Below are positions 1 through 9,331 of a stretch of 50,113 bases of DNA, one piece after another. Every line of letters begins with the position of its first letter. Positions within the stretch are counted from its first letter, which is position 1. The stretch is from positions 1 through 50,113 of the forward strand of contig CAMLMR010000003.1 of the NCBI GenBank assembly GCA_946481335.1. Direction: 5' to 3'. This DNA comes from an uncultured Lactobacillus sp. (GTDB taxonomy: Bacteria > Bacillota > Bacilli > Lactobacillales > Lactobacillaceae). The translations under genes were made by a program, and so were the position numbers. The notes under the pieces are model-generated. The model searched no databases, was not told the origin of the DNA, and saw only the letters and a program-made list of their open reading frames with translations.

Positions 1-980
1 CATCATTTATCAATACAATTATTACAATTATCAAGTTGATTCCAATCTTCTTGTTTATTGTGATTATGATTACCGCATTTAAACTAAATGTGTTTACGAG
101 TGACTTCTGGTTAATGCACGGCAAACCATTTAACTTCTCAGACATGTTGGGACAAGTTAAAAGTACAATGTTAGTTACAGTTTTCGTATTCTCAGGAATC
201 GAAGGAGCGGTAATTTTCTCAGGATATGCTAAGAAGCGAAAAGATATTGGTAGAGCGACAGTTCTTGGAATTGTTGCCGTAACCATGATTTACATGCTGG
301 TAACATTGCTTTCATTTGGTGTTATGCATCAAGCTCAATTATCACAATTGGGTCAACCAGCGATGGCAGATTTATTACAACACGTCATGGGTAAGTGGGG
401 TGCCATCATCGTAAACATTGGATTAATCATCGCCGTATTGGGTGCATGGTTATCATGGACAATGTTTGCTGCGGAAGTTCCTTATGAAGCTGCAAAAGTT
501 GGATCATTTCCAAAATTCTTTGCTAAGGAAAACAAGAACGGAACTCCTGTTAACTCACTAATTTTTACTAATGTATTGGTTGAATTATTCATGGTTTCAT
601 TCTTCCTGGCATCAAGTGCTTACAACTTGTTCCTATCAATTTCAAGTTCAGCGGTGCTAATTCCTTATGCCTTCTCAGCACTATACCAAGTTAAGTATTC
701 GTACTTAGACAAGGGTGCTAGTGATCGTAGACGTAATTTAATTCTTGGAATTATCGCCAGTGCATATTCCATTTGGTTGATTTATGCGGCCGGATTGAAT
801 TACATTCTATTGACTACTATCTTATTTGCAGCAGGGCTACCAGCTTACTGCTACCTACAAAAAGTTGATAACAATAAAGATCGTATTTTTACCAAACTAG
901 AAAGATTATTAGCGATTGCATTGGTTATTTTGGCCGTCATCGCAATTTATGAATTAGCTACAGGTGGAATTACCATATAA
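1..980 (+). CDS. Amino-acid permease of the APC superfamily, ArcD-like (5' partial)
   Basis: This integral membrane transporter is cut by the window edge: the frame is open from base 3 with no start, so only about 326 C-terminal residues are present. It holds roughly eight hydrophobic segments separated by short loops. The stretch with AAEVPYEAAK and GSFPKFFAKENKNGTP is typical of the basic amino acid/polyamine antiporter group, which includes arginine:ornithine exchangers. Arginine/ornithine exchange is the most likely role, but substrate specificity cannot be read from this fragment. The gene ends at a strong bidirectional terminator shared with the convergent lipid kinase gene. The TTG at 36 lies inside the reading frame and is not a believable start. 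Confidence 0.8.
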   Translation, partial: SFINTIITIIKLIPIFLFIVIMITAFKLNVFTSDFWLMHGKPFNFSDMLGQVKSTMLVTVFVFSGIEGAVIFSGYAKKRKDIGRATVLGIVAVTMIYMLVTLLSFGVMHQAQLSQLGQPAMADLLQHVMGKWGAIIVNIGLIIAVLGAWLSWTMFAAEVPYEAAKVGSFPKFFAKENKNGTPVNSLIFTNVLVELFMVSFFLASSAYNLFLSISSSAVLIPYAFSALYQVKYSYLDKGASDRRRNLILGIIASAYSIWLIYAAGLNYILLTTILFAAGLPAYCYLQKVDNNKDRIFTKLERLLAIALVILAVIAIYELATGGITI

Positions 981-1010
981 AAAAAGAGTGATCATTATCA
1001 CTCTTTTTTT
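981..1010. terminator. Bidirectional intrinsic terminator between permease and dagK
   Basis: Inverted repeat with arms at 981-992 and 997-1008 and a 4-base loop (CATT). A-run and T-run flanks let it work on both strands. It follows the permease stop directly and overlaps the stop of the convergent gene. Confidence 0.85.
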
Positions 1011-1917
1011 AGTATATAAATGGATATTTAGTCTTACGGTATTCGATATCGTAAAAACGACTTCCTAATGTTTCACCATCCGCATGAGCGTATTCTAAAG
1101 ATGGAATTTCTACATGAATATTATCACTTACGATTCTAAAAGCGGATTTAACTTTTAATTCACGTTTGAATAGTACACGCATAATTACGTAGCATAATTG
1201 GAAAATGTTTTTTCTAGTTAATACTAGTAATTCAATGTTGTTATCAGTGTCGTGATTTAAAGCAGTTACCATGAATGCTTTTTTAATCTTATGTTTTTCG
1301 CCATTTGCATTAACCTCTACAGGGAAAGTACTTAGGTTGTAGATGGTGGGGAAGATTGAAAGGTAGTATTCTAATCTGGTTTTTAAGTTGATTTTATGTG
1401 AAATAAAATTGTTTTTTAGGTTAAAAACGTTGGCGTCTAAACCAATTCCCAGATTATTTAAAAAGATACCACGTTGCTTTTTGATGTGTTCATCAAACAA
1501 ACCGACTTCATGATTTTCGACGTGATGATCTTTGATTTGTTCAATGAAGTTATTATTCATATTATGTTGCTGCTTCATGTGGGTATGAAAGTTATTGTTA
1601 GCTCCAGTTGGAATAATCAATACTGGAACATTTGGAATTGATTCATTTTTTGATTGAGCAGCATGAATCCCCTCGATGGATTCATGAACTGTTCCATCTC
1701 CACCAATAACAATAATGGCCTTAGGTAGTGAGTCACTTCTAAATGATGTAACTAAATAATGCGAAATAATGGATACGCAATGAAGAGGGCGTCTAGTAAT
1801 TTTTAAATGATATTTAATATCATTCGCATCCAATTGCTTTTTAATTTCAGGCCATTGATGTTTTGCTTTTCTTTTATTAGCCACTGGATTGAAGATGACT
1901 AAATAATCAGTGTTCAA
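1009..1917 (-). CDS. Diacylglycerol kinase family lipid kinase
   Basis: Cytosolic or membrane-associated lipid kinase of the DagK/YegS/sphingosine-kinase fold, expected to phosphorylate diacylglycerol or a related lipid with ATP. Seen: N-terminal NPVANKR (family NPxAG loop), the nucleotide-binding GGDGT at residues 72-76, LNNLGIGLDA in the second domain, and the conserved DGE near residue 280. The second glycine loop, usually G-T-x-N-D-F, reads PTGANNNF at 103-110, so the aspartate is asparagine. Start is TTG, eight bases after GGAG. The length of 302 residues is normal. It lies downstream of rnjA, after a terminator, and converges on the permease. Confidence 0.85.
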   Translation of the reverse strand: MNTDYLVIFNPVANKRKAKHQWPEIKKQLDANDIKYHLKITRRPLHCVSIISHYLVTSFRSDSLPKAIIVIGGDGTVHESIEGIHAAQSKNESIPNVPVLIIPTGANNNFHTHMKQQHNMNNNFIEQIKDHHVENHEVGLFDEHIKKQRGIFLNNLGIGLDANVFNLKNNFISHKINLKTRLEYYLSIFPTIYNLSTFPVEVNANGEKHKIKKAFMVTALNHDTDNNIELLVLTRKNIFQLCYVIMRVLFKRELKVKSAFRIVSDNIHVEIPSLEYAHADGETLGSRFYDIEYRKTKYPFIY

Positions 1918-1944
1918 CTTAAATACTCCTTTCTATGTAAAAAT

Positions 1945-1974
1945 AAAAACGAATTCAATTAAGAATTCGTTTTT
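1945..1974 (-). terminator. Intrinsic terminator after rnjA
   Basis: Perfect 12-bp stem (arms 1945-1956 and 1963-1974, loop AATTAA) with T-rich flanks in the 76-base gap between rnjA and dagK. It would end the rpoY-rnjA transcript. Confidence 0.8.
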
Positions 1975-1993
1975 AATAAGCATCAATTTGAAA

Positions 1994-3676
1994 TTATTTT
2001 TTATTCATAATTAACATAGGTAAAATCAAAGGATGTCTTTCGGTCTTATTATATAAGAATTCTTGTAAATCATCGATGATAGCGTTTCTGATGCTTGATT
2101 CGTTGGCATTCTTGTTACGCATAGCACGACGAATAGTTCTAAATACTAATCGTCTTCCTTCGTCTAGTAATTGACCAGATTCTCTCATATATACGAAACC
2201 TCTGGATAATAAGTCTGGCCCAGATTGAATTTCTTGATCTTTTAGGTTGATTGTAGCAACAACAACAACTAAACCTTCTTCAGATAGTAGTTGACGGTCA
2301 CGTAAAACAACATTTCCGATATCACCAATTCCGTTACCGTCAATGTATACATCTCCGGCTGCAAAGTGGCCAGCAATTCTAGCTGAATCCTTAGTTAGTG
2401 CTAAGACATCACCATTTTTCATAATGAAACTGTTTTCCATTGGAACTCCACATTGTTCCGCTAGTTCAGTATGAATTTTTAACATCCTGAATTCACCGTG
2501 AATAGGCATGAAGTATTTTGGCTTCATTAAACTAAGCATAAGCTTTTGTTCTTCTTGTCCACCGTGACCAGAAGTATGGATCTTGTTAATCTTACCATGA
2601 ATAACTTTAGCACCAGCTTCTTCCAATTCGTTGATAACACGGTTAACACTAACTTTGTTACCAGGAATTGGGTTACTTGAGAATACTACAGTATCATTTG
2701 GTTGGATTGCAATTTGTCTATGAGTACCATTAGCAATTCTGGAAAGGGCAGCCATAGTTTCACCTTGGGAACCTGTACATAAGATAAGGGTCTTTTCGGC
2801 TGGAAGAGATTGTAATTCTGAAGCGTCAACGAATGTACCATCAGGAACGTTTAAGTATCCTAATTCTTGTCCATTAACAATTGCAGCTTCCATACTTCTT
2901 CCGAAAACAGCAATCTTTCTACCATGTCTTAGAGCAGCATCACAGGCTGTCTTAATTCTAGAAATATTTGATGCGAAAGTCGCAAAGATAATTCTTCCAG
3001 TTTCTTCATCAAAGATGTGTTCAACTGCAGAACCAATCCAACTTTCTGACTTAGTCCAAACAGGTCGTTCAGCGTTTGTGCTATCCGACATTAGACAAAG
3101 GACACCTTCGCGTCCTAATCTTGCCATTTCTTGTAAATCAGGCGGCTGTCTCGTAACAGGGGTCAAATCAAACTTGTAATCCCCGGTTTCGACAATCACT
3201 CCAGAAGGGGTGTGAACCGCGATTCCCAAAGTATCAGGAATTGAGTGGGTGGTACGGAAGAATGAAACTTTTGTCTTGTTAAACTTTAAGACGGTTTGTG
3301 GATTAATTTCATGAATCTCAGTACTTCTCAATAATCCATGTTCTTCTAATTTGTTCTTGATTAATGCTGACGCCAATGGACCAGCGTAAATGGGAACATT
3401 TAAATCGCGGATTAGGTATGGAACACCACCGATATGATCTTCATGTCCGTGGGTGATAACTAATGCTTTGATTTTGTCCTTGTTTTTTACTAGGTATTGA
3501 TAATCAGGGATAACGTAGTCGACCCCTAATAAATCATCCTCTGGGAATTTAATTCCTGCATCGATTAAGATGATTTCATCTTGAAATTGAACACCGTAAG
3601 TGTTTTTTCCAATTTCACCAAGTCCACCAACGCCATAAATAGCTGTTTCGTTATTTTTGACGTTTAGTTTGTTCAT
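1994..3676 (-). CDS. rnjA: Ribonuclease J1
   Basis: Metallo-beta-lactamase/beta-CASP ribonuclease with 5'-to-3' exonuclease and endonuclease activity, central to mRNA decay and RNA maturation in Bacillota. The zinc motif HGHEDH is intact at residues 76-81. THSIPD and GDYKFD supply further ligands, and the beta-CASP region has SGHGGQEE and PIHGEFRM. Length 560 is standard. The start lies two bases after the rpoY stop and its ribosome site is inside the end of rpoY, so the two are probably translationally coupled. A catalytically degenerate paralogue, RNase J2, is at 18485-20176; the two normally form a complex. Confidence 0.97.
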   Translation of the reverse strand: MNKLNVKNNETAIYGVGGLGEIGKNTYGVQFQDEIILIDAGIKFPEDDLLGVDYVIPDYQYLVKNKDKIKALVITHGHEDHIGGVPYLIRDLNVPIYAGPLASALIKNKLEEHGLLRSTEIHEINPQTVLKFNKTKVSFFRTTHSIPDTLGIAVHTPSGVIVETGDYKFDLTPVTRQPPDLQEMARLGREGVLCLMSDSTNAERPVWTKSESWIGSAVEHIFDEETGRIIFATFASNISRIKTACDAALRHGRKIAVFGRSMEAAIVNGQELGYLNVPDGTFVDASELQSLPAEKTLILCTGSQGETMAALSRIANGTHRQIAIQPNDTVVFSSNPIPGNKVSVNRVINELEEAGAKVIHGKINKIHTSGHGGQEEQKLMLSLMKPKYFMPIHGEFRMLKIHTELAEQCGVPMENSFIMKNGDVLALTKDSARIAGHFAAGDVYIDGNGIGDIGNVVLRDRQLLSEEGLVVVVATINLKDQEIQSGPDLLSRGFVYMRESGQLLDEGRRLVFRTIRRAMRNKNANESSIRNAIIDDLQEFLYNKTERHPLILPMLIMNKK

Positions 3677-3678
3677 AA

Positions 3679-3894
3679 TTATTTAAACTCCGTAATTTTA
3701 AAATCTGGGCTCTTTTGTTCGTAAGCCAAGTGGTTACCTTCAAGAGGTTCGATAAATTCAATGTTGTGATCAGTGTTCTTGTCAACAAGTTCTCTTGCTT
3801 CAACTTCTGTATCACAATCTACATAAAGTGACTTTGTGAATTCTCTCTTAGGATTAGCCTTAGTATCTTCTTGGTATAAAACTTTAAATATCAT
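3679..3894 (-). CDS. rpoY: RNA polymerase epsilon subunit
   Basis: Small 71-residue accessory subunit found with RNA polymerase in Bacillota (DUF1447 family), where it binds near the downstream DNA channel. The start [12 protein letters not shown], the [10 protein letters not shown] region and the acidic C-terminal half match the family, as does the position directly before rnjA. The ribosome site AAGGAG precedes the ATG. It is the first gene of the rpoY-rnjA unit and the two stay adjacent in many lactobacilli. Confidence 0.93.
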   Translation of the reverse strand: MIFKVLYQEDTKANPKREFTKSLYVDCDTEVEARELVDKNTDHNIEFIEPLEGNHLAYEQKSPDFKITEFK

Positions 3895-3962
3895 AAAAAT
3901 AAAAATCTCCTTCTATGTTTTTTTTACCGTGCGATTGTGTAATACACATCTAATTGTTTTTA

Positions 3963-3971
3963 ATTTTATCA
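3963..3971 (-). promoter_or_regulatory. Probable promoter -10 of rpoY-rnjA
   Basis: Read on the minus strand, an extended -10 (TG, one base, TAAAAT) lies about 70 bases before the rpoY ATG in the divergent gap with the 4056 gene. The -35 is weak, so the call rests on the extended -10. Confidence 0.4.
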
Positions 3972-4055
3972 TATTAATAATGATAAGTATAGTAACCAAT
4001 GATTGAATAAAATGATAGAATAAAATCAAATTATATTTACAAGGAGGCGATGATT

Positions 4056-4502
4056 TTGCCACTTTTTGTAGAAATCGTAATTGGCTTTATTGTCGCTGTT
4101 ATAGCGTACAATTTAATCCATTATTTCTTCATTACGCGACCAATTGACAAAGGTCACAATGAAACATTAAAAATCTTAAACGGATTAGTTAATAACGTCT
4201 TAGAAAAGGAAAAAAATGAAATTATAGAAGTTCATGATTTATCCGATATTTGGGGAAGAAACATCTATGTTTTTGAATACGTTATTTCACAAGACCAATT
4301 GGATAAAGAAAATGATGAACTAATCAATAAAATCCAACAATCAATTAAGAAAGCTAATGATTCAAAAATGTTTAACCATGAAGTTATTCTAACCGATTCA
4401 TTTGAAAGGGATAATCAGGTTCATGTTGACTTAGCTTACCTACTAAATGCTGCGACATATGAATATGTATTAGATATGCAACAGTTAAAGAAGGTAAATT
4501 AA
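4056..4502 (+). CDS. Membrane-anchored protein of unknown function
   Basis: I do not recognise this 148-residue protein. One hydrophobic segment spans residues 4-26, followed by a charged soluble part with a helical, coiled-coil-like stretch (DQLDKENDELINKIQQ). This suggests a single-pass anchored protein with most of its mass in the cytosol. I chose the TTG at 4056 because it sits eight bases after AAGGAGG; the in-frame ATG at 4050 is only two bases from that site and too close. The gene is monocistronic, divergent from rpoY and convergent with def across a shared terminator. Confidence 0.75.
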   Translation: MPLFVEIVIGFIVAVIAYNLIHYFFITRPIDKGHNETLKILNGLVNNVLEKEKNEIIEVHDLSDIWGRNIYVFEYVISQDQLDKENDELINKIQQSIKKANDSKMFNHEVILTDSFERDNQVHVDLAYLLNAATYEYVLDMQQLKKVN

Positions 4503-4530
4503 AAGACCTAACATATTGTTAGGTCTTTTT
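4501..4530. terminator. Bidirectional terminator between the 4056 gene and def
   Basis: Thirteen-base arms (4501-4513 and 4517-4529) around a three-base loop, with A-run and T-run flanks, placed exactly between two convergent genes. Confidence 0.85.
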
Positions 4531-4533
4531 TGA

Positions 4534-5097
4534 TTATTCAATAAATAAATCATTGTCCACTTTTGAGAATGGGTTTTCTTTATCAACGTGATCGTAGAAT
4601 AATGTTCCGTGTAAGTGATCAATTTCATGTTGGCAAACAATCGCAGGATAGTTTTTAAGTCTAACTGTGTGTTCAGTACCTTCAACATCTTGATACTTAA
4701 GGGTGATTCTAGCAGCACGGTGAATAAATCCTGGAACGTCTTCATCAACTGATAGACAACCTTCACCTTCGGTAATAGCACATCTTTGAACTGAGCTTGA
4801 TAGGATGACAGGGTTAATGATGACATCCTTAAAGATAGGTTCGCCTTCACCTTCAAAGTCGTTTGGAACTAATACAGCGGCCATCATTTCTGATACACCA
4901 ACTTGAGGTGCGGCTAGACCAACACCAGCTCTTAATTTATATTTTGCACAAAGTTCAGGATCTTGACTTACTTCAAGATATTCCATCATGTCTTCAGCTA
5001 ATTTTTTGTCTTCCGCGCTAAGTGGGAATTTAACTTGTTTAGCTTGTTGTCTTAATACTTTATTTCCATCGCGAACGATGTCTTTCATTAGTATCAC
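4534..5097 (-). CDS. def: Peptide deformylase
   Basis: Removes the N-formyl group from nascent proteins at the ribosome, using a bound metal ion. All three deformylase motifs are present: [10 protein letters not shown] at 58-67, EGCLS at 112-116 (Cys114 is a metal ligand) and QHEIDH at 156-161 (His157, Glu158, His161). The 187-residue length and the insert before motif 2 fit the type II enzymes of Gram-positive bacteria. The start is GTG, eight bases after GGAGG; the resulting MILMKD N-terminus is familiar from lactobacilli. It is transcribed alone. Confidence 0.96.
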   Translation of the reverse strand: MILMKDIVRDGNKVLRQQAKQVKFPLSAEDKKLAEDMMEYLEVSQDPELCAKYKLRAGVGLAAPQVGVSEMMAAVLVPNDFEGEGEPIFKDVIINPVILSSSVQRCAITEGEGCLSVDEDVPGFIHRAARITLKYQDVEGTEHTVRLKNYPAIVCQHEIDHLHGTLFYDHVDKENPFSKVDNDLFIE

Positions 5098-5127
5098 TTA
5101 AATAACCTCCCAAAAAGTTTATTATTG

Positions 5128-5140
5128 TATTATAACATAA
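5128..5140 (-). promoter_or_regulatory. Probable extended -10 promoter of def
   Basis: Minus-strand reading gives TG, one base, TATAAT about 35 bases before the def start codon, in the divergent gap with the LDH-like gene. Confidence 0.45.
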
Positions 5141-5196
5141 TAACGGGAATTATATGATACTAATATGATACATAAGAGTTGCTTATTTTTAGAAAA

Positions 5197-5205
5197 TGGT
5201 ATAAT
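5197..5205 (+). promoter_or_regulatory. Extended -10 promoter of the LDH-like gene
   Basis: TGGTATAAT: a perfect TATAAT at 5200-5205 with an upstream TG, 31 bases before the ATG at 5236. A TTGCTT at 5179 may act as a poorly spaced -35. Confidence 0.55.
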
Positions 5206-5235
5206 TACAGATACAAAATTAAACGGAGGCTCATT

Positions 5236-6153
5236 ATGAAAACTAATTTGGTAGTTGATGGAGAGCAAGAAAGAATTGAATCATTAATTGAATTCATGAT
5301 TTTAGTGGATTATCCAGTTAACCTAACCATTGCGAATTTGAAGATGAATGATTTTATAAACCAACTTCAATCTAATTTGCTATGTGAACATTTTGAAGTC
5401 AAATTAGCGGATGACAAGATGGATTATCATGACTTTGATGGTTACTTGTACCTATATGATTTTCCAAAAGAACAAGTCGAAGATAAAGAGGACGTTACCT
5501 CATTCTTATCACCTTATTTAGATCATTTTAGAAAGTCACTAAATCAGATTATTAAAGAAGGTTTTAGCGGAAAAATCATCATTAATGGTTTTCATGATGA
5601 AGTATTCGCATACTTTGCAACGAAGTTCTCTGGTAAGGAGAATAATAAGATTGTATCGACAGGAATGCTATCAAAGACATTGCTATTGAAGCATGCTCTT
5701 CGTCGTTACTTCGACATTAGTATATCCGACATTAACGTTAGCGTATTAGGTAGCGAATCAAAAAATTTAATTTCGTGGAGTAGGGCATATATTGGTCAAT
5801 CACCAATCTTGTCATATTTAGCAAATCCTAATAACATGTTTAGCACTGAAATTTTTTCAAATGCAGAAGACATCATTAATAAATCTGACACGCCTTGCGA
5901 TGAAGTCATCCAAGCAAAAGCAATTGGTGTCATCCTAGAAGCTTTCTACATGGGAAACTCATGTTTAGCTAGTGTGGGTCACGTTAGTCAAATAGATGGT
6001 AAAATGGTTGTAACGAGTGAACCAATTATGCTAAATCAAACTGGACTGGTTCCAACAGTTGAATTAGTATTATCGGATAAAGAAAAGCAGACTTTTGATG
6101 ATGCCAAAAAATATACTAATGAAATAATTGATGAAATTTTAGAAAGTAAGTAG
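5236..6153 (+). CDS. Lactate/malate dehydrogenase-fold protein lacking catalytic residues
   Basis: A 305-residue protein with the architecture of L-lactate dehydrogenase. The region 111-190 aligns with LDH (compare FAYFATKFSG at 124-133 and the WSRAYIG segment near 181), and the C-terminal helices also match. The active site is gone. The N-terminal NAD glycine loop reads VVDGEQERI. The catalytic histidine motif GEHGD reads GSESK (172-176). The Asp and Arg of the DSAR substrate loop fall in MLSKTLL (144-150). It is unlikely to be a working dehydrogenase; a structural, binding or regulatory role is inference. Start ATG 5236 follows ACGGAGG. It heads a probable unit with UPF0223 and the IMPase-like gene. 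Confidence 0.75.
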   Translation: MKTNLVVDGEQERIESLIEFMILVDYPVNLTIANLKMNDFINQLQSNLLCEHFEVKLADDKMDYHDFDGYLYLYDFPKEQVEDKEDVTSFLSPYLDHFRKSLNQIIKEGFSGKIIINGFHDEVFAYFATKFSGKENNKIVSTGMLSKTLLLKHALRRYFDISISDINVSVLGSESKNLISWSRAYIGQSPILSYLANPNNMFSTEIFSNAEDIINKSDTPCDEVIQAKAIGVILEAFYMGNSCLASVGHVSQIDGKMVVTSEPIMLNQTGLVPTVELVLSDKEKQTFDDAKKYTNEIIDEILESK

Positions 6154-6161
6154 GAATGAGT

Positions 6162-6437
6162 ATGAACAACTATTCTTATCCAATTTTTCCTGATTGGACT
6201 AAAGAAGAACTAATGGACATGATGGCTTTGTATAACGCTGTGGAAAGTGCGTACGAAGATGCCAACGGTTTTAATGCTGAGAAGTTAATCAAGCTATACA
6301 ACCGTTTTAGAGAAATTAATCCATCAAAAATGGAACAAAAACAAATTGATCGTGATTTTCAAAGCATCTCAGATTACAGTCTTTATAAAACCTTTCAAGC
6401 GGCAACTAAAGCTAAGTCAAAAAATGTAAGAATGTAA
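6162..6437 (+). CDS. UPF0223 family protein
   Basis: Small soluble protein of 91 residues in the UPF0223 (YktA-like) family of Bacillota, function unknown. The opening NNYSYPIFPDWTKEE and the later QKQIDRDF match the family. Two ATGs are possible, at 6156 and 6162. I prefer 6162 because the TAGGA ribosome site is about seven bases before it and touches the first ATG. The gene starts nine bases after the LDH-like stop and precedes the inositol-monophosphatase-like gene, the same pairing seen near typA in other lactobacilli. Confidence 0.85.
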   Translation: MNNYSYPIFPDWTKEELMDMMALYNAVESAYEDANGFNAEKLIKLYNRFREINPSKMEQKQIDRDFQSISDYSLYKTFQAATKAKSKNVRM

Positions 6438-6458
6438 TTTGTTTTAAGGAAGATATGT

Positions 6459-7250
6459 ATGAATGATTTATGGTTAAAAAGTGCAGATGATGCAATTCAA
6501 TCCTGGTTCAAAGAAGTTCGTGAATTTACTGTAAGTTCACTTAATCAGACTCATGACGTTTCAACTAAGTCTAGTCGAACTGATTTGGTCACCGACGTCG
6601 ATAAAACCAACGAACAGTTTTTTATCAAAAAGATTAGGGACTTTGATCCTAAGGCCCACATTCTCGGTGAAGAGGGGTTTGGGGATGATGTCACCAATTT
6701 AGATGGTCATGTATGGATAGTTGATCCAATCGATGGAACAATGAACTTTGTTAAACAGCATAACCATTTCGCAATTATGCTAGCCCTATACATTGATGAA
6801 AAAGAAGAGCTTGGCTATATTTTGGATGTAATGAATGACAAACTCTACCATAATTGGGATGGCAAAGTTTATGAAAATGATACGGAACTTAATCCACCTG
6901 AAGATATTTCTTTATCAGAAGGTCTAATGGGGTTAAGCGGTCCATTATTAATAAACAATGAGAAAAATATGCGGTCAATTTCCAAATCAAGTGAAGGCGC
7001 GAGAATATATGGTAGTGCTGGAATCCAGATTATTGCTGTATTAAAAGGTGAATTAGTGGGTTATATTTCCACTTTAAAGCCATGGGATATAGCGGCTGGA
7101 AAAGTGCTTTGTGATACGCTTGGTATTAAGGTGTCGGATATTGACGGAAATATAATTGATGTGGTATCATCAGACATTGTATTGGTAGCGACGAAGATTG
7201 CACAAAAGGACATACTTAAAATTGTTAAGTATGGTTCTGACTGTGACTGA
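6459..7250 (+). CDS. Inositol monophosphatase family protein
   Basis: Magnesium-dependent sugar-phosphate phosphatase of the IMPase/FBPase-like fold, 263 residues. Metal-binding motifs are complete: DLVTDVDK near 42-49, GEEG at 70-73, WIVDPIDGT at 86-94, and the C-terminal KPWDIAAG. These motifs cannot distinguish inositol phosphate, PAP or fructose bisphosphate as substrate, so the true substrate is unknown. The ribosome site AAGGAAG lies before ATG 6459. It is the last gene of a three-gene unit and its stop codon lies inside a terminator hairpin. Confidence 0.9.
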   Translation: MNDLWLKSADDAIQSWFKEVREFTVSSLNQTHDVSTKSSRTDLVTDVDKTNEQFFIKKIRDFDPKAHILGEEGFGDDVTNLDGHVWIVDPIDGTMNFVKQHNHFAIMLALYIDEKEELGYILDVMNDKLYHNWDGKVYENDTELNPPEDISLSEGLMGLSGPLLINNEKNMRSISKSSEGARIYGSAGIQIIAVLKGELVGYISTLKPWDIAAGKVLCDTLGIKVSDIDGNIIDVVSSDIVLVATKIAQKDILKIVKYGSDCD

Positions 7251-7266
7251 TGTCACAGTTTTTTTA
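7240..7266 (+). terminator. Terminator overlapping the stop of the IMPase-like gene
   Basis: Eight-base arms (7240-7247 and 7252-7259) and a TGAT loop that contains the stop codon, followed by a run of seven Ts. Confidence 0.85.
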
Positions 7267-7359
7267 TGCAAATTTAATTATTTAATGTAATAAACTTGGT
7301 CCGAGTTGCTAAGTATTAAAGAAACAAATATTTATGCTTCGAAGGGAAGGAAACTAATA

Positions 7360-9198
7360 ATGAAGACAAGAGACGATATTAGAAATATTGCTATTATTGC
7401 CCACGTTGACCACGGTAAGACAACTTTGGTTAACGAATTACTAAAGCAATCAGATACTTTAGACGAACACGTTCAAATTGATGATCGTGCCATGGATACT
7501 AACGATATTGAAAAGGAACGTGGTATCACAATCCTTTCAAAGAACACTGCCGTTAGATACCAAGACAAACAAATTAACATCTTGGATACACCAGGACATG
7601 CTGACTTCGGTGGAGAAGTTGAACGTATCATGCGAATGGTTGATGGTGTTTTACTAGTGGTTGATGCTTTTGAAGGAACTATGCCACAAACTCGTTTTGT
7701 TTTAAAGAAAGCTCTAGACCAACACCTAACTCCAGTTGTTGTTATTAACAAGGTTGACCGTCCAGGTTCACGTCCTAGTGAAGTAGTTGATGAAGTATTA
7801 GACCTATTCATCGAATTAGGTGCTGATGATGAACAACTAGACTTCCCTGTTATCTACACCTCAGCTATGAATGGTACTTCAAGTTATGATGAAGACTTAT
7901 CAACTCAAGAACACACTATGAAGCCTGTATTTGATACTATCATCAAGGCTATTCCTGCTCCTATCGACAACTCAGACGAACCATTACAATTCCAAGTTGC
8001 TATGTTGGATTATGATGATTTCGTTGGTCGTATCGGTATTGGTCGTGTATTTAGAGGTACTATCAAGGTTGGTGATAGCGTTACTGTTATGAAACTTGAT
8101 GGTTCAACTCAAAACTTCCGTGTTACAAAGCTTATGGGATTCTTTGGTCTAAAGAAATTAGATATCAACGAAGCTAAGGCTGGTGACTTAATCGCCGTTT
8201 CTGGTATGGAAGAAATCAACGTTGGTGAATCTGTTGTAGATCCATCAAACCAAGAAGCTCTACCAATCCTAAGAATTGACGAACCAACTCTACAAATGAC
8301 TTTCGGTACAAACACTTCACCATTTGCTGGTAAAGAAGGTAAGTTTGTTACTGCTCGTCAACTACAAGACCGTCTAGAAAGAGAATTACACACTGATGTT
8401 TCTCTACGTGTTGAAGAAACTGACCAACCAGGTTCATGGACTGTATCTGGTCGTGGTGAACTTCACTTATCAATCTTAATTGAAAACTTAAGACGTGAAG
8501 GTTACGAACTACAAGTTTCTCGTCCACAAGTTATTATTAGAGAAGTTGATGGTCAACAATGTGAACCATTCGAATCAGTTCAAATCGATACTCCTGATGA
8601 ATACTCAGGTACTATCATCCAAACATTATCTGAAAGAAAAGGTAACATGCAAAACATGGAAAGTGTTGGAAACGGCCAAACTCGTTTGACATTCCTTGCA
8701 CCTTCTCGTGGTTTAATCGGTTACTCAACTGAATTCCTATCAATCACTCGTGGTTACGGTATCATGAACCACACATTCGATAGTTACCAACCAGTTATCA
8801 AGAACTGGAACCCAGGTAGAAGAAACGGTGCCTTAGTTTCAATTAACGAAGGTAAGACTACTACTTACGCTACTATGGGTATCGAAGACCGTGGTACTAT
8901 CTTCGTAGATCCAGGTACTGAAGTATACGAAGGTATGATTGTTGGTAAGAACAGTCGTGACAACGATATCTCAGTTAACATCACTAAGGGTAAGCAAATG
9001 ACTAACGTTCGTGCTTCTGCTAAGGATGAAACTGCTAAGATTAAGGAACCACAACACTTAACTCTAGAAGAATCACTAGAATTCTTGAACGAAGATGAAC
9101 TTTGTGAAGTAACTCCAGAAAACGTTCGTCTAAGAAAAGAAATTCTAAACACTAACGAACGTGAAAAGCAAGCTAAGCGCAAGCGTCACAACAGCTAA
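7360..9198 (+). CDS. typA: Translational GTPase TypA/BipA
   Basis: Ribosome-associated GTPase related to EF-G, involved in 50S assembly and stress adaptation. Seen: P-loop AHVDHGKT, switch region [14 protein letters not shown] and NKVD, followed by EF-G-like domains and the TypA C-terminal region ([18 protein letters not shown]). I chose ATG 7360 (N-terminus [19 protein letters not shown], 612 residues), preceded by GGGAAGGAA; a TTG 54 bases upstream in frame gives an extension the family lacks. Codon use is strongly biased, as expected for high expression. Transcribed alone, with terminators on both sides. Confidence 0.97.
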   Translation: MKTRDDIRNIAIIAHVDHGKTTLVNELLKQSDTLDEHVQIDDRAMDTNDIEKERGITILSKNTAVRYQDKQINILDTPGHADFGGEVERIMRMVDGVLLVVDAFEGTMPQTRFVLKKALDQHLTPVVVINKVDRPGSRPSEVVDEVLDLFIELGADDEQLDFPVIYTSAMNGTSSYDEDLSTQEHTMKPVFDTIIKAIPAPIDNSDEPLQFQVAMLDYDDFVGRIGIGRVFRGTIKVGDSVTVMKLDGSTQNFRVTKLMGFFGLKKLDINEAKAGDLIAVSGMEEINVGESVVDPSNQEALPILRIDEPTLQMTFGTNTSPFAGKEGKFVTARQLQDRLERELHTDVSLRVEETDQPGSWTVSGRGELHLSILIENLRREGYELQVSRPQVIIREVDGQQCEPFESVQIDTPDEYSGTIIQTLSERKGNMQNMESVGNGQTRLTFLAPSRGLIGYSTEFLSITRGYGIMNHTFDSYQPVIKNWNPGRRNGALVSINEGKTTTYATMGIEDRGTIFVDPGTEVYEGMIVGKNSRDNDISVNITKGKQMTNVRASAKDETAKIKEPQHLTLEESLEFLNEDELCEVTPENVRLRKEILNTNEREKQAKRKRHNS

Positions 9199-9214
9199 TA
9201 CTTTTACGTTAAAT

Positions 9215-9247
9215 AAAAAAGGATGGACATTTTGTTCATCCTTTTTT
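9215..9247 (+). terminator. Terminator after typA
   Basis: GGATGGAC (9221-9228), a five-base loop and GTTCATCC (9234-9241), flanked by A and T runs of six. Confidence 0.85.
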
Positions 9248-9283
9248 GTTGTCTTTAAAATACTAAAGCAAATAGTGTAGATA

Positions 9284-9292
9284 TGCTATAAT
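9284..9292 (+). promoter_or_regulatory. Extended -10 promoter of ftsW
   Basis: TGCTATAAT, an extended perfect -10, 40 bases before the ftsW ATG and just after the typA terminator. It probably drives the long ftsW-ylbG-rsmD-coaD-sepM unit. Confidence 0.6.
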
Positions 9293-9331
9293 GTTAGTTA
9301 TATTAAAAGGTTACGTTGGAGATGTAAAAAT

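Noticed and set aside
4485..4856. A 123-codon minus-strand frame inside def
   Set aside because: It is a different frame of def with no start signal, and it crosses the shared terminator.
7473..9182. Long reading frames antisense to typA, and similar ones antisense to tuf, rnjB, recJ and frr
   Set aside because: They arise from the strong codon bias of the sense genes, have no ribosome sites and encode low-complexity Ser/Ile-rich peptides.
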